From positions 1 through 64,000 of the forward strand of contig NCSJ02000023.1 in the NCBI GenBank assembly GCA_002812745.2: 64,000 bases of DNA, in the 5' to 3' direction. Origin of the DNA: Scytalidium lignicola. Lineage: Eukaryota > Ascomycota > Leotiomycetes. The translations under genes were made by a program, and so were the position numbers. Positions within the stretch are counted from its first letter, which is position 1, and each line of letters starts with the position of its first letter. Under the pieces are notes generated by a model. It searched no databases, was not told the DNA's origin, and saw only the letters and a list, made by a program, of their open reading frames with translations. Of the stretch, positions 34,901-46,479 are shown piece by piece.

Positions 34901-35274
34901 GCCCAAGAGAGCGGTGTTCGTCCACTGTCATCTTCAAAATCTATATTGGCACCCTTATCTAATAGTAGATAAACTACTTCGTAATGACCATTTGCCGCTG
35001 CCCAAGAGAGTGATGTTCGTCCATCAAAGTCCGTGGAATCTATCTGAGCGTTATTATCAAGCAGCAATCTAACCACTGCTTTATGTCCCTCTTGTGCAGC
35101 CCATGACAGAGGCGTTCGAAAGTAAATATCGCGGCGATCTGGGTCATGTCCATCGTTAATCAAGGCCGTCACCACATCCACCTGTCCGAGGTATGCTGCA
35201 ACGTGGACTTCGTCTATTTTATCAGGTATTTCACGAGTAGATTGCCGGTTGCTTGAATGGTCGTGAGAGGACAT
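31922..35274 (-). CDS. ankyrin-repeat protein with large unrecognised C-terminal region
   Basis: One uninterrupted coding unit of about 1116 aa if the Ns at 34296 and 34311 (each after a five-base homopolymer) are dropped. The bridge then reads GSGHAMFLLAVKSGYGPALL. The start is the ATG at 35274 (MSSHDHSSNRQSTREIPD); the longer frame begins with TTG. Residues ~20-320 hold nine canonical ankyrin repeats (RTPLSWAAQEGHKAVVRLLL and relatives) and a degenerate tenth. Repeats 5 and 6 are near-identical (QTPLLLAAQNGHELVVHLLL). The remaining ~780 residues match nothing I recognise. They include HLCFCAHNEQSFGPRNKRLV, a hydrophobic stretch LHLCSLTVQVLCLGFSLYSQ, several Cys/His-containing motifs, and a Cys-rich part near the end (RCRNTVAGKWCEG, YWVGECGGKSWVVV). 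The N at 32425 must be kept as a base to hold the frame. Ankyrins suggest protein binding; the catalytic or effector role is unknown. Confidence 0.8.
34615..34865 (-). repeat. near-identical tandem 99-bp ankyrin units
   Basis: Consecutive 99-bp units encoding ankyrin repeats 4-6 share long identical stretches, for example 'agatgaactactagttcatg' in two adjacent units and 'tttttgtctttagactttat' variants. This degree of DNA identity between neighbouring ankyrin repeats points to recent unit duplication. Confidence 0.75.
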
Positions 35275-37630
35275 GCTGACGGAGCGTAGGGCTCGGATGT
35301 TTTGACTCAACTCAACTCAACAGAAATGTTTCGATGCGTGTATACTAGCTATCGCTGTATATAATATGATTCGAAATTGGGGAGACGAGAGACAGGTAGA
35401 CCTGCGGTGTAAAGAATCTCACAGATTTTCTGGGAAAGAAAAGAAAAAANGAGGTTGCAATGCCACAGCCTCGCCATTATGATGCCTTGCAGAAGAGATG
35501 GAATCTTACCAGCTAGCCAATCATAAGACGGCAGACCGTAAACCCATGTTTTGGTGATTGTATAGGAAAATTGCAGATACTTATCCTCCAGTGATCAAAA
35601 CGGGAAAGAAAATACTAGATAGAAAAGAGCAAATTTAGAGAAAGAACCTGAGGAAATCCGAGAGTCTAGAATGATGGATGGAGCGCGAAAAACAGCAAAT
35701 TCGCGGGCTTGAGGAGGGAGTGGGAGGAACAATGACCGTCAAGTCCGGCAAAACCGAAAGCGACAGCGAAAGTCATTCGACATCCAGCATAATATTAATC
35801 CTAACATCAACGTTGTACAGTGCAGTGCAGTGAACGTTTTTGGGATATATAGCCAACTGTGTGTCGTTATAACCGTTAATATTTTTGCTTGGATCAGCAC
35901 GCCCCAAACCCGAAATTTTCAAATCAAGTGCGCAAGTCAAGCGCGTGTGAGTAATTGAGATTAAATAAGTCAGCCTTATTATTATTTTTCAGTGACATAT
36001 TTATTTTCGTTTTGTCTTTTATAAGCTAGCTACAGCACCAGTCACCAGTGTCCTGGCTAAGCACTTGGCTGCATTGGGCAAAGACGGATTCAGTTGGGTG
36101 CCTCCAAAACTTGCCGTGTGAATCAATCAAAGAGATCAACGTCAGGACTCTTACAGTATCAAAGTCATCAAAGTCACCAAAGCCCCATGTTGAATTAACT
36201 AAGTAGAGATGCTTGCTGATTTACTCCGTACTTGGCGTGATTTGTTAGGGTGCTGATGTTGTCATCAAAACGCCGAGGCACGTTGCGAACTTTGCCGTAA
36301 GAAGCTGGAATTGAACAAATTTTATACCGAAATTGCACAAATCAGCCAATGTCTATCTCGAGATCTATTTAAAGACATGCAGAAGCGTATTGTATTGTAC
36401 CGTTTTGCTGTCACTAATCAAGTCTTGGTGCTAAAGAAAAGGAGAAAAGCCTCCACCCGTAACCAAACGCTTACTCCTCTCTTGGGGCTGACTCAGCGGC
36501 CAGGCCGAGCAATGGGGCTCTGCTTATTAGGTGTTTGCAGTTAGCACGCCGTTATTAGTCAGGTGCTAAAGATGGAAATAGAAACTTAGGACGATTAGGC
36601 TCTAGGGTCTGGAGCTGGGTGGAGTTGGATCGAGCTGGATCGAGCTGAGCCGGAACACTGGTCTGGACACTTGCGTATCATCCGCACCGCTGCACAGCAT
36701 CAAAGCGCAAGCCAACTCTTTTACAGTAGAAGAAAGTCATCAATAATACACTAATAATCCCACACGGCCAGTGTATCATCTCCCGTACGGCTACGTTTGC
36801 AGCAGAGGAATCGTGGAGTAAACGAGGTCTGAGCTTCTCAAACAACAACACCTAGGAAATAGACTTCCGCACGAACTAGTACCACCAACCGGCAGAGTTT
36901 TGCCCATCAATTTCATTATTCGAACTGGAGAACTCCAGCGAGAGAAAGGAAAACCGGTTATTCCGTTTGATCAGAACATGCAGATGTGAATGAAGGATGA
37001 GGAAAAGCGGCGAAGCTTTCAGCCACAGCAATAATGGACTTGTTACTACTGTATTTGCTGACGCCCCGGCAGAATCTATCCGTTGTCAGATCCCGGGCGA
37101 CCCCAAATCACTTTCCTTTCGAAACTCCAACCTCCTTTCCTCCAACCATATTCAGCCATCCGCACTCGCGAAATCAAAGTAGTTCTGACTGTGTTCTTCC
37201 TGCGGCCGAGGAGTTCCTGGCGTTTGTGCCTCTAATTATACTAGTCTTGACTTGGGTGCCAATGGCTGGTGAGATCCACCCCATGCGTTGCCAATTGGAA
37301 CTGGGTATTGTTCATCCGCTCATCGTCTCTACTACTAAGCCCTGACTGGAGCTGTTGCAAGAAGGCCTAATTCGATGGACCTACGCGTACAACAAGCCAG
37401 CTGGCCAGGCCAGAGACAAGGTAAGGGCGGACAAAGTTTTCATATCCAATCCCTAGAGGAATGTCATATATAAGCGTGTGGCTCCTGGACTTTCTGTTTA
37501 CTCTTCTTTCATTCTTCATTCCAACATCAACAAAAAAATAGTCTCTTTTTTTGTTCCAGTCAATCACTTAGCTTTTGCCTTCATCTAATCAACAAAACCC
37601 CCACAATCGTTCAATTTGTCCATCGTCAAG
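35275..37630. other. long spacer with promoters of ankyrin gene and cupredoxin gene
   Basis: A 2.4-kb region between divergently oriented genes, with no supportable gene in it. It contains an N at 35450 in a poly-A run, TACTCCGTA at 36222-36230, and a short tandem 'tggatcgagc' repeat at 36625-36648. Open frames at 36311-36544 and 36997-37345 have no recognisable content. The last 170 bp form the TATA box and CT-rich leader of the cupredoxin gene. Confidence 0.5.
37467..37474 (+). promoter_or_regulatory. TATA box of the cupredoxin gene
   Basis: TATATAAG lies about 157 bp before the start codon. A CT-rich stretch ('ctttctgtttactcttcttt', then 'cattcttcattccaacatca') follows, as is usual at start sites of highly expressed fungal genes. 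Confidence 0.65.
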
Positions 37631-38444
37631 ATGCAATACACAACCCTCGCAGTTGCCTTGTTGGCTGGAGCAGTATCAGCTCAAACCACCCATCGTGTCG
37701 ATGTTGGACCAAACGGTCAGTTGGTCTTCAGCCCAGACTCCATTGTCGCCGCCGTTGGAGATATTGTTGAGTACCACTTCAACCCCAAGAACCACTCCGT
37801 CGTCCAGGGTGCCTTCAACACCCCATGCCAGACCGGCAGCGTGACCGACGGCTTCTTCTCCGGCTTCATGCCAACCCCCAGCGGTGAAAATGTAAGCATC
37901 CCTCCATATCCACCCTTCTAACCTGAAGGAACCTAGAACTAATCCAAATTCCAAACATCAGAGCCAAGTCTTCCAAATCACCGTCAAGGACACAAAGCCA
38001 ATCTGGGTCTACTGCTCTCAAACCGCTCCTTTGGCGCATTGCCCACGTGGTATGGTCTCCGCCATCAACGCTCCCGCCACCGGCAACACTCTCGCAGCCT
38101 ACGCCGCTGGCGCTGCTAAGTTCAACGGCACCGTCACCTTCCCAGCTCAAGTCCAGGGCGGAAGCATCGTCGCCAACAACTCCACCAGCAGTTCTCTACC
38201 ACCATCGTCCTCCGCTACTGCTGCTACTACTTCTGCTGCTGGACCAAGCGGAACTGGCTCATCTAGCTCCGGCTCCGGCTCCGGCTCCGGCTCTTCTGGA
38301 TCCGGAACTGGCTCTAGCAATGCTACTGTCTCCTCTCCAGCACCACCAGCCAGCTCCACTCCAGGTGCCGCTGCTAACGTTGAGAGCATGGGTATCAAGG
38401 GTCTCGTCGCTGTCGCCCTTGGTGTTGCTGCTCTTTTCGTATAA
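37631..38444 (+). CDS. GPI-anchored extracellular cupredoxin, Ser-rich
   Basis: Exons 37631-37891 and 37962-38444 give 247 aa. A signal peptide (MQYTTLAVALLAGAVSA, cut before QTT) leads into a cupredoxin fold of about 130 residues: VGDIVEYHFNPKNHSVVQ, the intron join SGEN-SQVFQITV, and WVYCSQTAPLAHCPRGMVSA. The His of NHS, the Cys of YCSQ, the His of AHC and the Met of RGM are in the order of type-I copper ligands. A Ser/Gly/Thr linker follows (GSSSSGSGSGSGSSGSG), and the C-terminus is hydrophobic (KGLVAVALGVAALFV), as in GPI-anchored proteins. Fungal relatives are annotated as extracellular serine-rich or phytocyanin-like wall proteins. Some are induced on host or in appressoria, but the role of this one is not evident. 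A TATA box and CT-rich leader suggest strong, regulated expression. Confidence 0.92.
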
Positions 38445-39952
38445 AGGGGGGATTCAATTTGAGAGTTTTGCGCAAGAGAAATGGGGAGATGTGTAAAGGA
38501 AGGGGGAGAGGAATTACGCCAAAATCGTACGAATTGTATATGAAATTTGTCCCTTTTTATATTTTATTTTATCATACCGGCGGACAGGAGGAGAATGGAG
38601 GATGTAATCTAATCAAATTATACCTATAGAACCTTTATTGTTTTCAAAAGAAATTAAAATGAATTTCTTCAAAAAAAGCTAATTGATCAATTTTCCAATC
38701 ACTTTTTTCTGATAAATAACATTTTAAATAAAAATGGATAGCAAAACTGAAACTAACATCCCATCTCACCAGCTATCAATCTAAAACAAACAAGCCTGTA
38801 GCAAATGTCAGTCACGACACCCACACACCAACCGTCCCCCCCCAAGTCCTCCCTCACTCAGCACCTGACTCAGATCCCACCAACCCCCAAAAAAAGAAAA
38901 GCCCGAAAGTTTTCCCAAGCTGACGTTATATTCAAAATTTTTAAGCAAAGATATTACAGTACTGTATTACTAACATCTAGTTATTTTTAACCAACCCAAC
39001 CGAGAGTTTCCTTGTACGTTACGTACTGTACTGTATTAAGAATGAGAAAAGATATATTTTAAGCCCTCACACAAATGTGTGTGTGTGTGTGTGTACTTAA
39101 TTAAATCCAATCAATCAATCTCAATTCTCACCTAATCTTAATGTTTTTTTAACTACAATAGTCCTTTAGACTGATGGAGGATCGATCTTGCTTCAAAGTG
39201 TAAATTTAGGCTATTGGGGGGTTTCCCGCTCAATAATCTCCGCGAAGTTCTTCGGAACGATGGTCGAAGCCCATCAAGGTTAATCAATCAATCTCTCAAC
39301 CTTGTGCGGTAATTAGGTAACCAAACAAAAACGGACAAAAACACAAACTATTAATTCTTCCAAGTCTTCCATCATCAAGACATGATTTAAACTATGGTGG
39401 GGGGGGNTATAATCTTATAGCTAAATCGTAACACAACAAGAAGAAGAAAAAGTTATTCGTACAAGTACGCCCATCCCATGTAAAATTTTTGCGATTCCAA
39501 AAAAACCTCGCACAATATAATGAAAACAGTTTGCCTCCGCTGTTCACCCTATGTTTCATGTCGTCATTCTGTCGTCTTATAACCCCCTCGACAAATCATG
39601 ATTTTGCTTCTAGGCTGTAGAACATGGCTTTGAATATTCGTTTTGTCCATCCTAGTTGAACGTCTCTCTGAATAGCTCAGACTGGCTTGCCTCTTTTCCC
39701 TTCTGTACTTCACTNTTTTTTGCAAAATAGTTGGAAACTTGGGCATTTTCTCGACTTCGAACGCGGCGTGAGTTAAGGTGCTGGATATTTTGTCTCGATA
39801 TCTGCCTCCAAAGCAATAAGATTCCGGCGAGCCAACGCCCACGCTCATTCAATATCGATAAATCTTGCGCCGGCCTAATTTGACCAGAGGTTTCTTGGTT
39901 CTACCCTCCACGAAAGATGACCACATTCAGATGTCATCTACAAGGACTCAAC
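38445..39952. other. intergenic, convergent genes
   Basis: A 1.5-kb AT-rich spacer with no supportable gene. It has a GT microsatellite at 39076-39094 and Ns at 39407 and 39715 after homopolymers. The open frames at 39564-39852 cross an N and are featureless. Confidence 0.5.
39076..39094. repeat. (GT)n microsatellite
   Basis: Nine to ten uninterrupted TG units in the spacer downstream of the cupredoxin gene. Confidence 0.85.
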
Positions 39953-41994
39953 TTATAGCAAGTCGTCCACCCAGCCCATCTTATCTCTTCTCTCATCCAA
40001 CAACCTACCATACTCCAATAATAGTCTCAACACATAAGCCTGCATATCTTCCTTTCGCAGAACCTTTTCAGCCCACTCTTTTCCAGCATTGGCTATCTTT
40101 GCAGCCTTATCATCGTGACTGGGTCTCTTCAGTCCACTTTTGCCGCCATCATAACCCATGAAGTACTCCATGATACCAAAGAAGTCGCCAAATCGATTAT
40201 CCATAGGGACGAAGTGCACCCAAGGCACGAGACGCGAATCATGCCACTCTTTGAAAATGGTAGATTTGATGGGAAGGGATGTGGACATCAAAAACCCACG
40301 ATACCGGCCGGAAAAGGAGTTGCCGTCAATGTCAGGAAGGAACTTTTTGTTGTATTGCTCTGCCATCTTTATTGATTTGGAGATTTTAAAGTAAGGCTTG
40401 GTGTAGTTGCAATTCTCTTTTTTGGGGGGGCACATAAGATCTATGAAGCCCGTGTCGGACCACTCCTTTGTCCACTCACCCAGACGGCCTTCTTGTTGCG
40501 CTGCAATATCGTACGCTGAAGACGGCAACGCCCAATTTTCTGGCAGAGTCTGCCACTTTTCGGCAGCCGTGATTTTCGTAGCGTTTGTCATGGCAATAAA
40601 ACGGTGTCGCTGGAAGCCTCTCCAGTTCTCCTCCCGATGCCTGCCACCGGTGGCAACACCACGCCAGACGATTCCATCGGTCTTCTTTTCCCATGGTCCG
40701 CCATGGTTATCACCTCCGGAGAAACGCTCCTCTTCGTTCCAGTACATCGGGGCTGGGAGGAGGATCTCGTTGTTGGTGGGCAGCTTGCTGCCGCCGAAAA
40801 GAGGGAAGAGTTGTTTGGTGCTGGAGATGGACAGGGGCTTGATGAAGATACCCTCAAGCGTTTGGAGGTCGGGTTGATGACAGAAGTCAGTGGAGAGGGA
40901 GAAATTGGAGATGAAACCTTTGTAGCTGTGTGGGAGCGCATAGTTAAGTGAGATGATCGGAGTGGCGTTGAAGTTGGTCACTATCGCGGCTTTGCGGGCG
41001 GGACTGTCTGGAGGGCAGCCTCGGATTGCAAGTTCCCAGAAAGGGCCTTATATTGACTGTTAGCTTTGATGGCAAGAACATGCGGGGGGCAGAAACAGCG
41101 TATACCTTCTTTTTCCCAGTTTTTGTCCTTCACTTCCACATCTTCGTCTCCTTTGTTGCGGGAGGGAAGATTTTGGAATTCTGAGATCACTTCAGAAGGA
41201 GGAACAAGGCGGCGGGCGAGCTGCTCTTTTCCCACCAACTCGTTGATCTCTTCCCATGGAGCGACCACTCGAGGCTCATCCATGGCGTTCAATGGGAGAT
41301 CCATATCCGGAAGCAAATCTTCAATGGTCTTGACCAGCTCCAGCCAGATCTTAGTCCAGAACCACCCACTCCCCGAAGTGGCATTGTGATTCCGAACGTT
41401 GATGGCCATCTCATATGTACGTGCTTCCTTCCTTATCAGCGCCGGGTCGACGGCCCAAAATGGACGGAGATCATGGTAGATCTGGTCGAAGAAGTCTTCC
41501 ACCATAACAATCTTCTTTTCCTGAGCAAATGCAAACCACTTGTCGAATCCCGGCGGGGGATGTCGACCACGTCGCTTGCGGTATTCCTCGGCGGCAGCAT
41601 GGAGATCATTGGTCTCCTTCCCGATCAAGTCGATAAAGGTCTTTTCTCCGATTTCGATTAATTCGTCGATTGGATGTCGGGACGGGGCAGGCGACACAGC
41701 GGAAGGTTTACTTTCCTTCGGAGGCTCCGGGGAGGCCGACTGTGCTGGAACGTTGTTTTCTAGTTTTGTGGTAGTGGTGGTGGCTGTTGTTGGTTGATTG
41801 GGGGGTGGTTGTGGTAATGGAGCTTCGAGTTCGCTTGTAAGTTGACCTGGAAAGTGAGGTCCGATGGGAGGGACGTATGAAGTAGGTTGGAAGTAGAAGA
41901 AGGCCGTCACCATAAGAGCAGCAACTAGGATATATCGCACCAAGCCCGAAGCTCGACGCGGAGGGCTGACCATTTTTGGGGATGACAACTTCAT
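39953..41994 (-). CDS. glycosyltransferase family 90 (CAP10-like)
   Basis: Exons 41994-41106 and 41046-39953 give 660 aa. It is a type II membrane protein: a short cytosolic tail (MKLSSPKMVSPPRRASG), one membrane helix (YILVAALMVTAFFYF, about residues 21-36), and a Pro/Thr/Ser stem to about residue 105. The lumenal region has PPPGFDKWFAFAQEKKIVMV, typical at the start of fungal CAP10-like proteins. The intron joins NWEKEG to PFWELAIRGCPPDS. The CAP10 core then has GIVWRGVATGGRHREENWRG, RYRGFLMSTSLPIKSTIFKE and HDSRLVPWVHFVPMD. GT90 enzymes include the cryptococcal capsule xylosyltransferase Cxt1. In filamentous fungi they are Golgi enzymes of unclear acceptor, likely acting on wall or glycoprotein glycans. 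No breaks. Confidence 0.94.
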
Positions 41995-44900
41995 GAATTA
42001 AGAGGTAGGATCGAGAGATGATTCGAGGCCACCGCGGGCTGGAGAGCGCTATGGGTGTGAAGCTCTCGGTTTCGTATTTTGGGGGTGGGCGAAAGCGAGA
42101 GGATAAAGAGTTTATCAGGATGGAAGGAAAAAGGATTAGGTGGCTCAATGAAGCCCTTATTGTGAAAGACGCGGTCGGCGCGAGACAGATGGCGCCCGTT
42201 CTAGGTATGCCGAAGTCCTGCGTATGCGGGCGAAAAAACGAGTGACGAGAAGGAAAGAATTGATGCGCTGAAGGAGCGGGAGAGTCGATGTCAGCGGGCG
42301 ATAAATGAAGAAGCCGGGTGGATTCTGGAGAGGGTGAGAAAGGAGAGCGCGTGAGGCACGAAACGAACACCACAACGCGCGACAAAGCGACGACGAGAGA
42401 CGGGATAGCAGCAAACCACAGTCTTCGCGACGGGGAAGAAGAGATCGAGAAAGAAAGAAAGAACGGATGAGATGCGACTTTCTCATCAAATCTGATATTC
42501 GAGGGGGAGGAGGAGAGGGCAGAAATAGGAGGTGGAGGCTGTGGAGCCGACTGAGGAGAAAATGGTGGCCAAGAGCTTGGGCAAGGCTGAAAGGGCAGGG
42601 ATTGGCTGGGCTGGCGACAGCTGGTGGACTTTGTGGACATCATGCGGCGTAACTCGACTGCAGAAATTAACATGCACATGTGTATCTCTTTCTTACTTAC
42701 TTTTCTTATTACTTTCTTACTTTCTCATTTACTTTTCCACACTCTCTCGGTCTGTTTGTGGCATCATTATTACTGTACACAGTATATTGATTATTGATTC
42801 TATTACAACCAGCCATGGGTGCTGTGCCGAGTGATTCCTAATTTCCTTATCATCGCCGTGGCAATGGTGTGCTTATGCTTACTGTCTGTCCCTTCCGAAG
42901 GAGTGCAGCAACCGCAATTGATCCAATCCATATCCGTCGCAGATGGCTTGGCCTCCATCCAATTCCATTCTGTAATACGGTACTGTAATTTATTCTGTGC
43001 GGCTGTCGCAATACGGTACGGTACTGGTATTGATACATTGATATGAGACGGCACAGGCCATGGCTGGTCGAGATGAAATGACCCAGGTAGATCTGCTCAT
43101 GACGATCAGGGGGTGATGCACCGACGGCTGAGTCCAAGTGTTTTTGGTTTGTCCTTTATGTGTTTGCTCTTCTGTTCTCGGTCTGTACTGTGTCCTGTGT
43201 CCTATGTACTGTGTGCTGGGAGCTGAATACAGTAATAAGCACGAGAAGGGCATTCATTCATTACCAAGTGTTGAAAGATCCTTCCAAAGCCTTCCTTCTG
43301 AGCTTATTTATGATGCCATACAGTTAACTGTACATTGCACTTTTTCATTTGCCGCCAGCGCTAAAGTGATTGCCATGTCTCACTTCCCCCTTATCAGCAC
43401 GTGACAAGGGAAAGCTAATTCTACGTAATTGATGACTAAGCTTACAAGTTACAGTAACTTACTGATCCCAAGATGCGGGCCTACAAAGTAACTTCATTAC
43501 AGTAACCCTAACTGATTACTGTCCAGATTGTATCCCCTCGGACTCCATAAGCCATTTTTGAATCACTTTTGCCATTTCCTCCGTTTTAGGAGAATGAAGG
43601 ATTTTAAGGTGGACAATATCCGTGTATATAATAACTTTGTCGGCGCTGAGCTCAGTCTGAGTCAAGTACAGTCAGAACAATCAATCAGACACGGTGGGAG
43701 ACGAAACCAAAAGAACCCAACCCCAACAGCATCAACAACAACCACATTCCACATTCCACATTCCACATGACAGACTGATCTGGCAAATGCACGACGACCT
43801 GAATGGAGTGAGGGATGATGAAGTATGGTTGATGTTGAATAACGGATGCTGAATGTTGGGCAAAGAGCACAGTACTGTACAACACAACACAACACAACCA
43901 GGCAGTGCAGCGCAGTGCAGTGCAGTGCAGCAGCATAACTGTACGACCAAAGTATCAGGATATTGCTTTTGCCACAGAGGAAGAAGAGCAGCGGCGGTAT
44001 GGTAGTGCTGTAATACAGCAGACCACAGTAACGCAGCCAGCGGGAGTCATTGTGAAATCATCTTTGCCTAGTCCTCCACTGGCCGAGAGACTGGGCGAAA
44101 GCTCTCCATAATATATATACACTTTGGTACGAGGCCGGCAGTGCTGGGGAGATCTATCACAAAATCTAGATCTGGATGGATGCAGATGGTAACTTACTCG
44201 CCCTTCACCGCACAAATGCAGAATGCAAAATGCAGTCTTTTTGACCGTCGTTCCTTAATTATGTTCCAGGGAGGGGGGAAGCGGCACTTGCTGGCCTCTG
44301 TCCCAGCCACCGGGATTATCATGAATGACTGATTCCCAGATGGACACCGCGATGGTGAAGAACTTTATCGCCAGAGTGCCCAAAGCGTCCCCAGCCCCCT
44401 CCGAGCAGCCCACCTCTGGCCTAACAACTTCCCCCCCAATGGCGTACGTCACCATGCACACGCTGCTCTCATGTATCGTTGGATGCATCTACAGTAACTT
44501 GTGTAACTTATTCACTTCTTCCTCGTCCCCATTGCTATCCTCGATCTCTCATTATTCACTTGCTCACTCAATCACTTACTCACTCTCTCACTATCTCACT
44601 CTCACTCACTCACTCACTCACACCTACCCACCCACACACACACTCTCTCTCTCTCTCGTCTCCACCACCACGCACTGCGGAATATTCTCTCGGCTTTCTG
44701 CCAGGCACATCGCCCCTCAAACTGGCCCATCTCTTCGTTCCTACCTTCCTACCTGACGAACCCATACCACTACTGCGCTGTCCGGCAGATCGAGCACAGC
44801 CAGAATCACTTCCTGTCCTACGTGGTTCGTTAACCCCAGTGGAACGCCCTGCATTCGCGCTGTTGAGCGGGACGACGGAAGACCAAAGTGCGCGCACCCG

Positions 44901-45829
44901 CCAATTCGTGCGTGCATCGACGTGGAGCCTTGGGATTTGACTGAACGCTTTCTCCGCAGAACCACCAACACTCGCAATACGCTTTCTGCGCCGCCAGTTC
45001 GGGTCCAACAGCTAGGCTCACTCTCTGGCGCGCGTGGTCGGTGAGTGTTGCCCTGGGGAGAGTAAGAGAGAGATCGAGGCGGTGGAGTCAATTTAGGTTT
45101 GCTTTGCCAGGTTGCTCACTTGGACTTGCACTGGCCTCGTGCTTTCTCCGGCAGCGCATGGGCAGCTTTCGCCTCAATACCGTAACTATACCTGACGGCG
45201 CGCCGACGACGGATTTTTGACTAAACTCTGCTTCCTCGCGTTGTGGTTTGTCACTTGGAGCTGCAAAAGGGTGGAGAATCACCCACGCGCATCTGGAGGT
45301 TCCAGAATTCGAAGGCAAAAAGGAGGCTTTTGACCTTGAATTGTCTTTTTGAAATAAATATAAGTCGCTCGCTGGGAGCTTTTNGTCTTTTTTTTTTGGG
45401 GGTGGTGCGAAACATCCCACCAAACCTCCAACGAAACGAAAAACAGGTGATACTTAAAAGACAAAAAGCAACAGCGCTGGGGAAACATTTTAATTTTTCA
45501 ATTTGCTTAATTGGATCTGGTCCTAGGCTTTCTACTTACTCGCGCTTCTTCTCGCTGATTGATTCGACTGATTCGACTTTTGACGGCCTTCCTTTGTGAC
45601 AATACCCGCCCCCTCATTTATTGGTGGCCAAACCTCGCACAACCACACCTTCCACCACCCGGGTACCACAACCACCAACAACACTAAGGTTTTCCTTCAC
45701 GGTTTGCTTTATTTTTTTGTAAAGCGACACTGGAAAGCACAATATACACATACATTGAACACAAGGGCGTGTAGTCGCAGGTAGCAGAAGCACAAGTCTG
45801 GCAGATACACAACAGAGTCAACCAAAAAG
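41995..45829. other. long spacer between divergent genes (GT90 / four-TM protein)
   Basis: A 3.8-kb region with no gene I can support. Several long open frames exist (for example 41708-42679 minus, which overlaps GT90 exon 1), but they are low-complexity and mutually overlapping. Short-period repeats are dense: 'ccacattccacattccacat' at about 43746, 'acaacacaacacaacacaac' and 'gcagtgcagtgcagtgcag' at 43881-43932, and a CACT/CA-rich tract at 44552-44660. A GCACGTGAC E-box is at 43398-43406. An N lies at 45384. It probably contains long 5' leaders or upstream control regions. Confidence 0.45.
44552..44660. repeat. compound CTCA/CA/CT microsatellite
   Basis: An interrupted CACT(CACT)n tract passes into ACACAC and then CTCTCTCT. 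It creates spurious Ser/Leu/Thr-rich open frames in several frames. Confidence 0.8.
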
Positions 45830-46479
45830 ATGGTCTCCTCCGCCACCACCGAGACGGAGGTCGTGGTCCGGCGAGTGGGCGTCAAGTACCACTGGCCGGC
45901 AATCCAACTGAACTTTTGGCTGCTGATCATGCTGGTCGGCTCCGCGACCATCCTGGGCATATTCATCAGTTTCCTGACGGTACAGAGTCAATTAGAAGTT
46001 GGAGTACCATGGTGAGTTTTCCGCGCGCCCCCATCCCTCCAATCGATATTCCTTTTTTTCTTTGACAATCGCGCGGGATGCTAACTCGCTCTTGCCTTCC
46101 CCGCAGGTACTTCCCCTACTGGATAACCGTGTCCTCTCTCATGATCCTCTTCCTCATCCTCATGCTATACCTCATCTCCCAGCGCCAACTCCTCCCCGGC
46201 ATCGTCATCCTCGGCTCCTTCATCCTCTTTGTCCTCTACCTCGTCGGCCTCATCGTCATGTCCATCGAGCTCTGGGGCTCCAGCGGCGGCGTCAATAGCA
46301 ACTGCGAGCTCTTTGTCAACTCGAATCCCAGCCATGGCTCGAATATCCAGACATTGGCGTGGTTGGAGCAGAGGAGTATTTGCCAGAGCTGGGAGGCAGC
46401 GTGGAGTTTTGAGCTGGTGGGGACGATCTTTTTGTTGTGGATGATGATTATGAGTTATCAGGTTTATCGGGATGACTAG
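45830..46479 (+). CDS. small four-helix integral membrane protein, unknown function
   Basis: Exons 45830-46011 and 46107-46479 give 184 aa. The intron splits the Trp codon in VGVPWYFPYWITVSS. After a short polar N-terminus (MVSSATTETEVVVRRVGVKY) there are four hydrophobic helices: FWLLIMLVGSATILGIFISF, YWITVSSLMILFLILMLYLI, VILGSFILFVLYLVGLIVMS and FELVGTIFLLWMMIMSYQVY. The third loop carries two Cys (NCELF, SICQSW) that could pair, so it may face outside or the lumen. The topology is MARVEL- or Sur7-like in outline, but I see no signature of those families. Probably a conserved Pezizomycotina protein. The long upstream spacer suggests a long leader or complex promoter. Confidence 0.83.

Noticed and set aside
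38047..38496. 149-codon plus-strand frame inside the cupredoxin gene
   Set aside because: Leu/Ala/Pro low-complexity shadow of the Ser/Gly linker in another frame; it lacks any domain.
41708..42679. 323-codon minus-strand open frame upstream of and overlapping GT90
   Set aside because: Ser/Pro/Arg-rich, in a different frame from GT90 exon 1, with no recognisable motif. The GT90 reading is supported by its TM helix and conserved core.
43660..43940. Overlapping open frames rich in Cys/Leu/His on the minus strand
   Set aside because: They arise from short tandem motifs (tgcag, acaac, ttccacat) that stay open in several frames at once.
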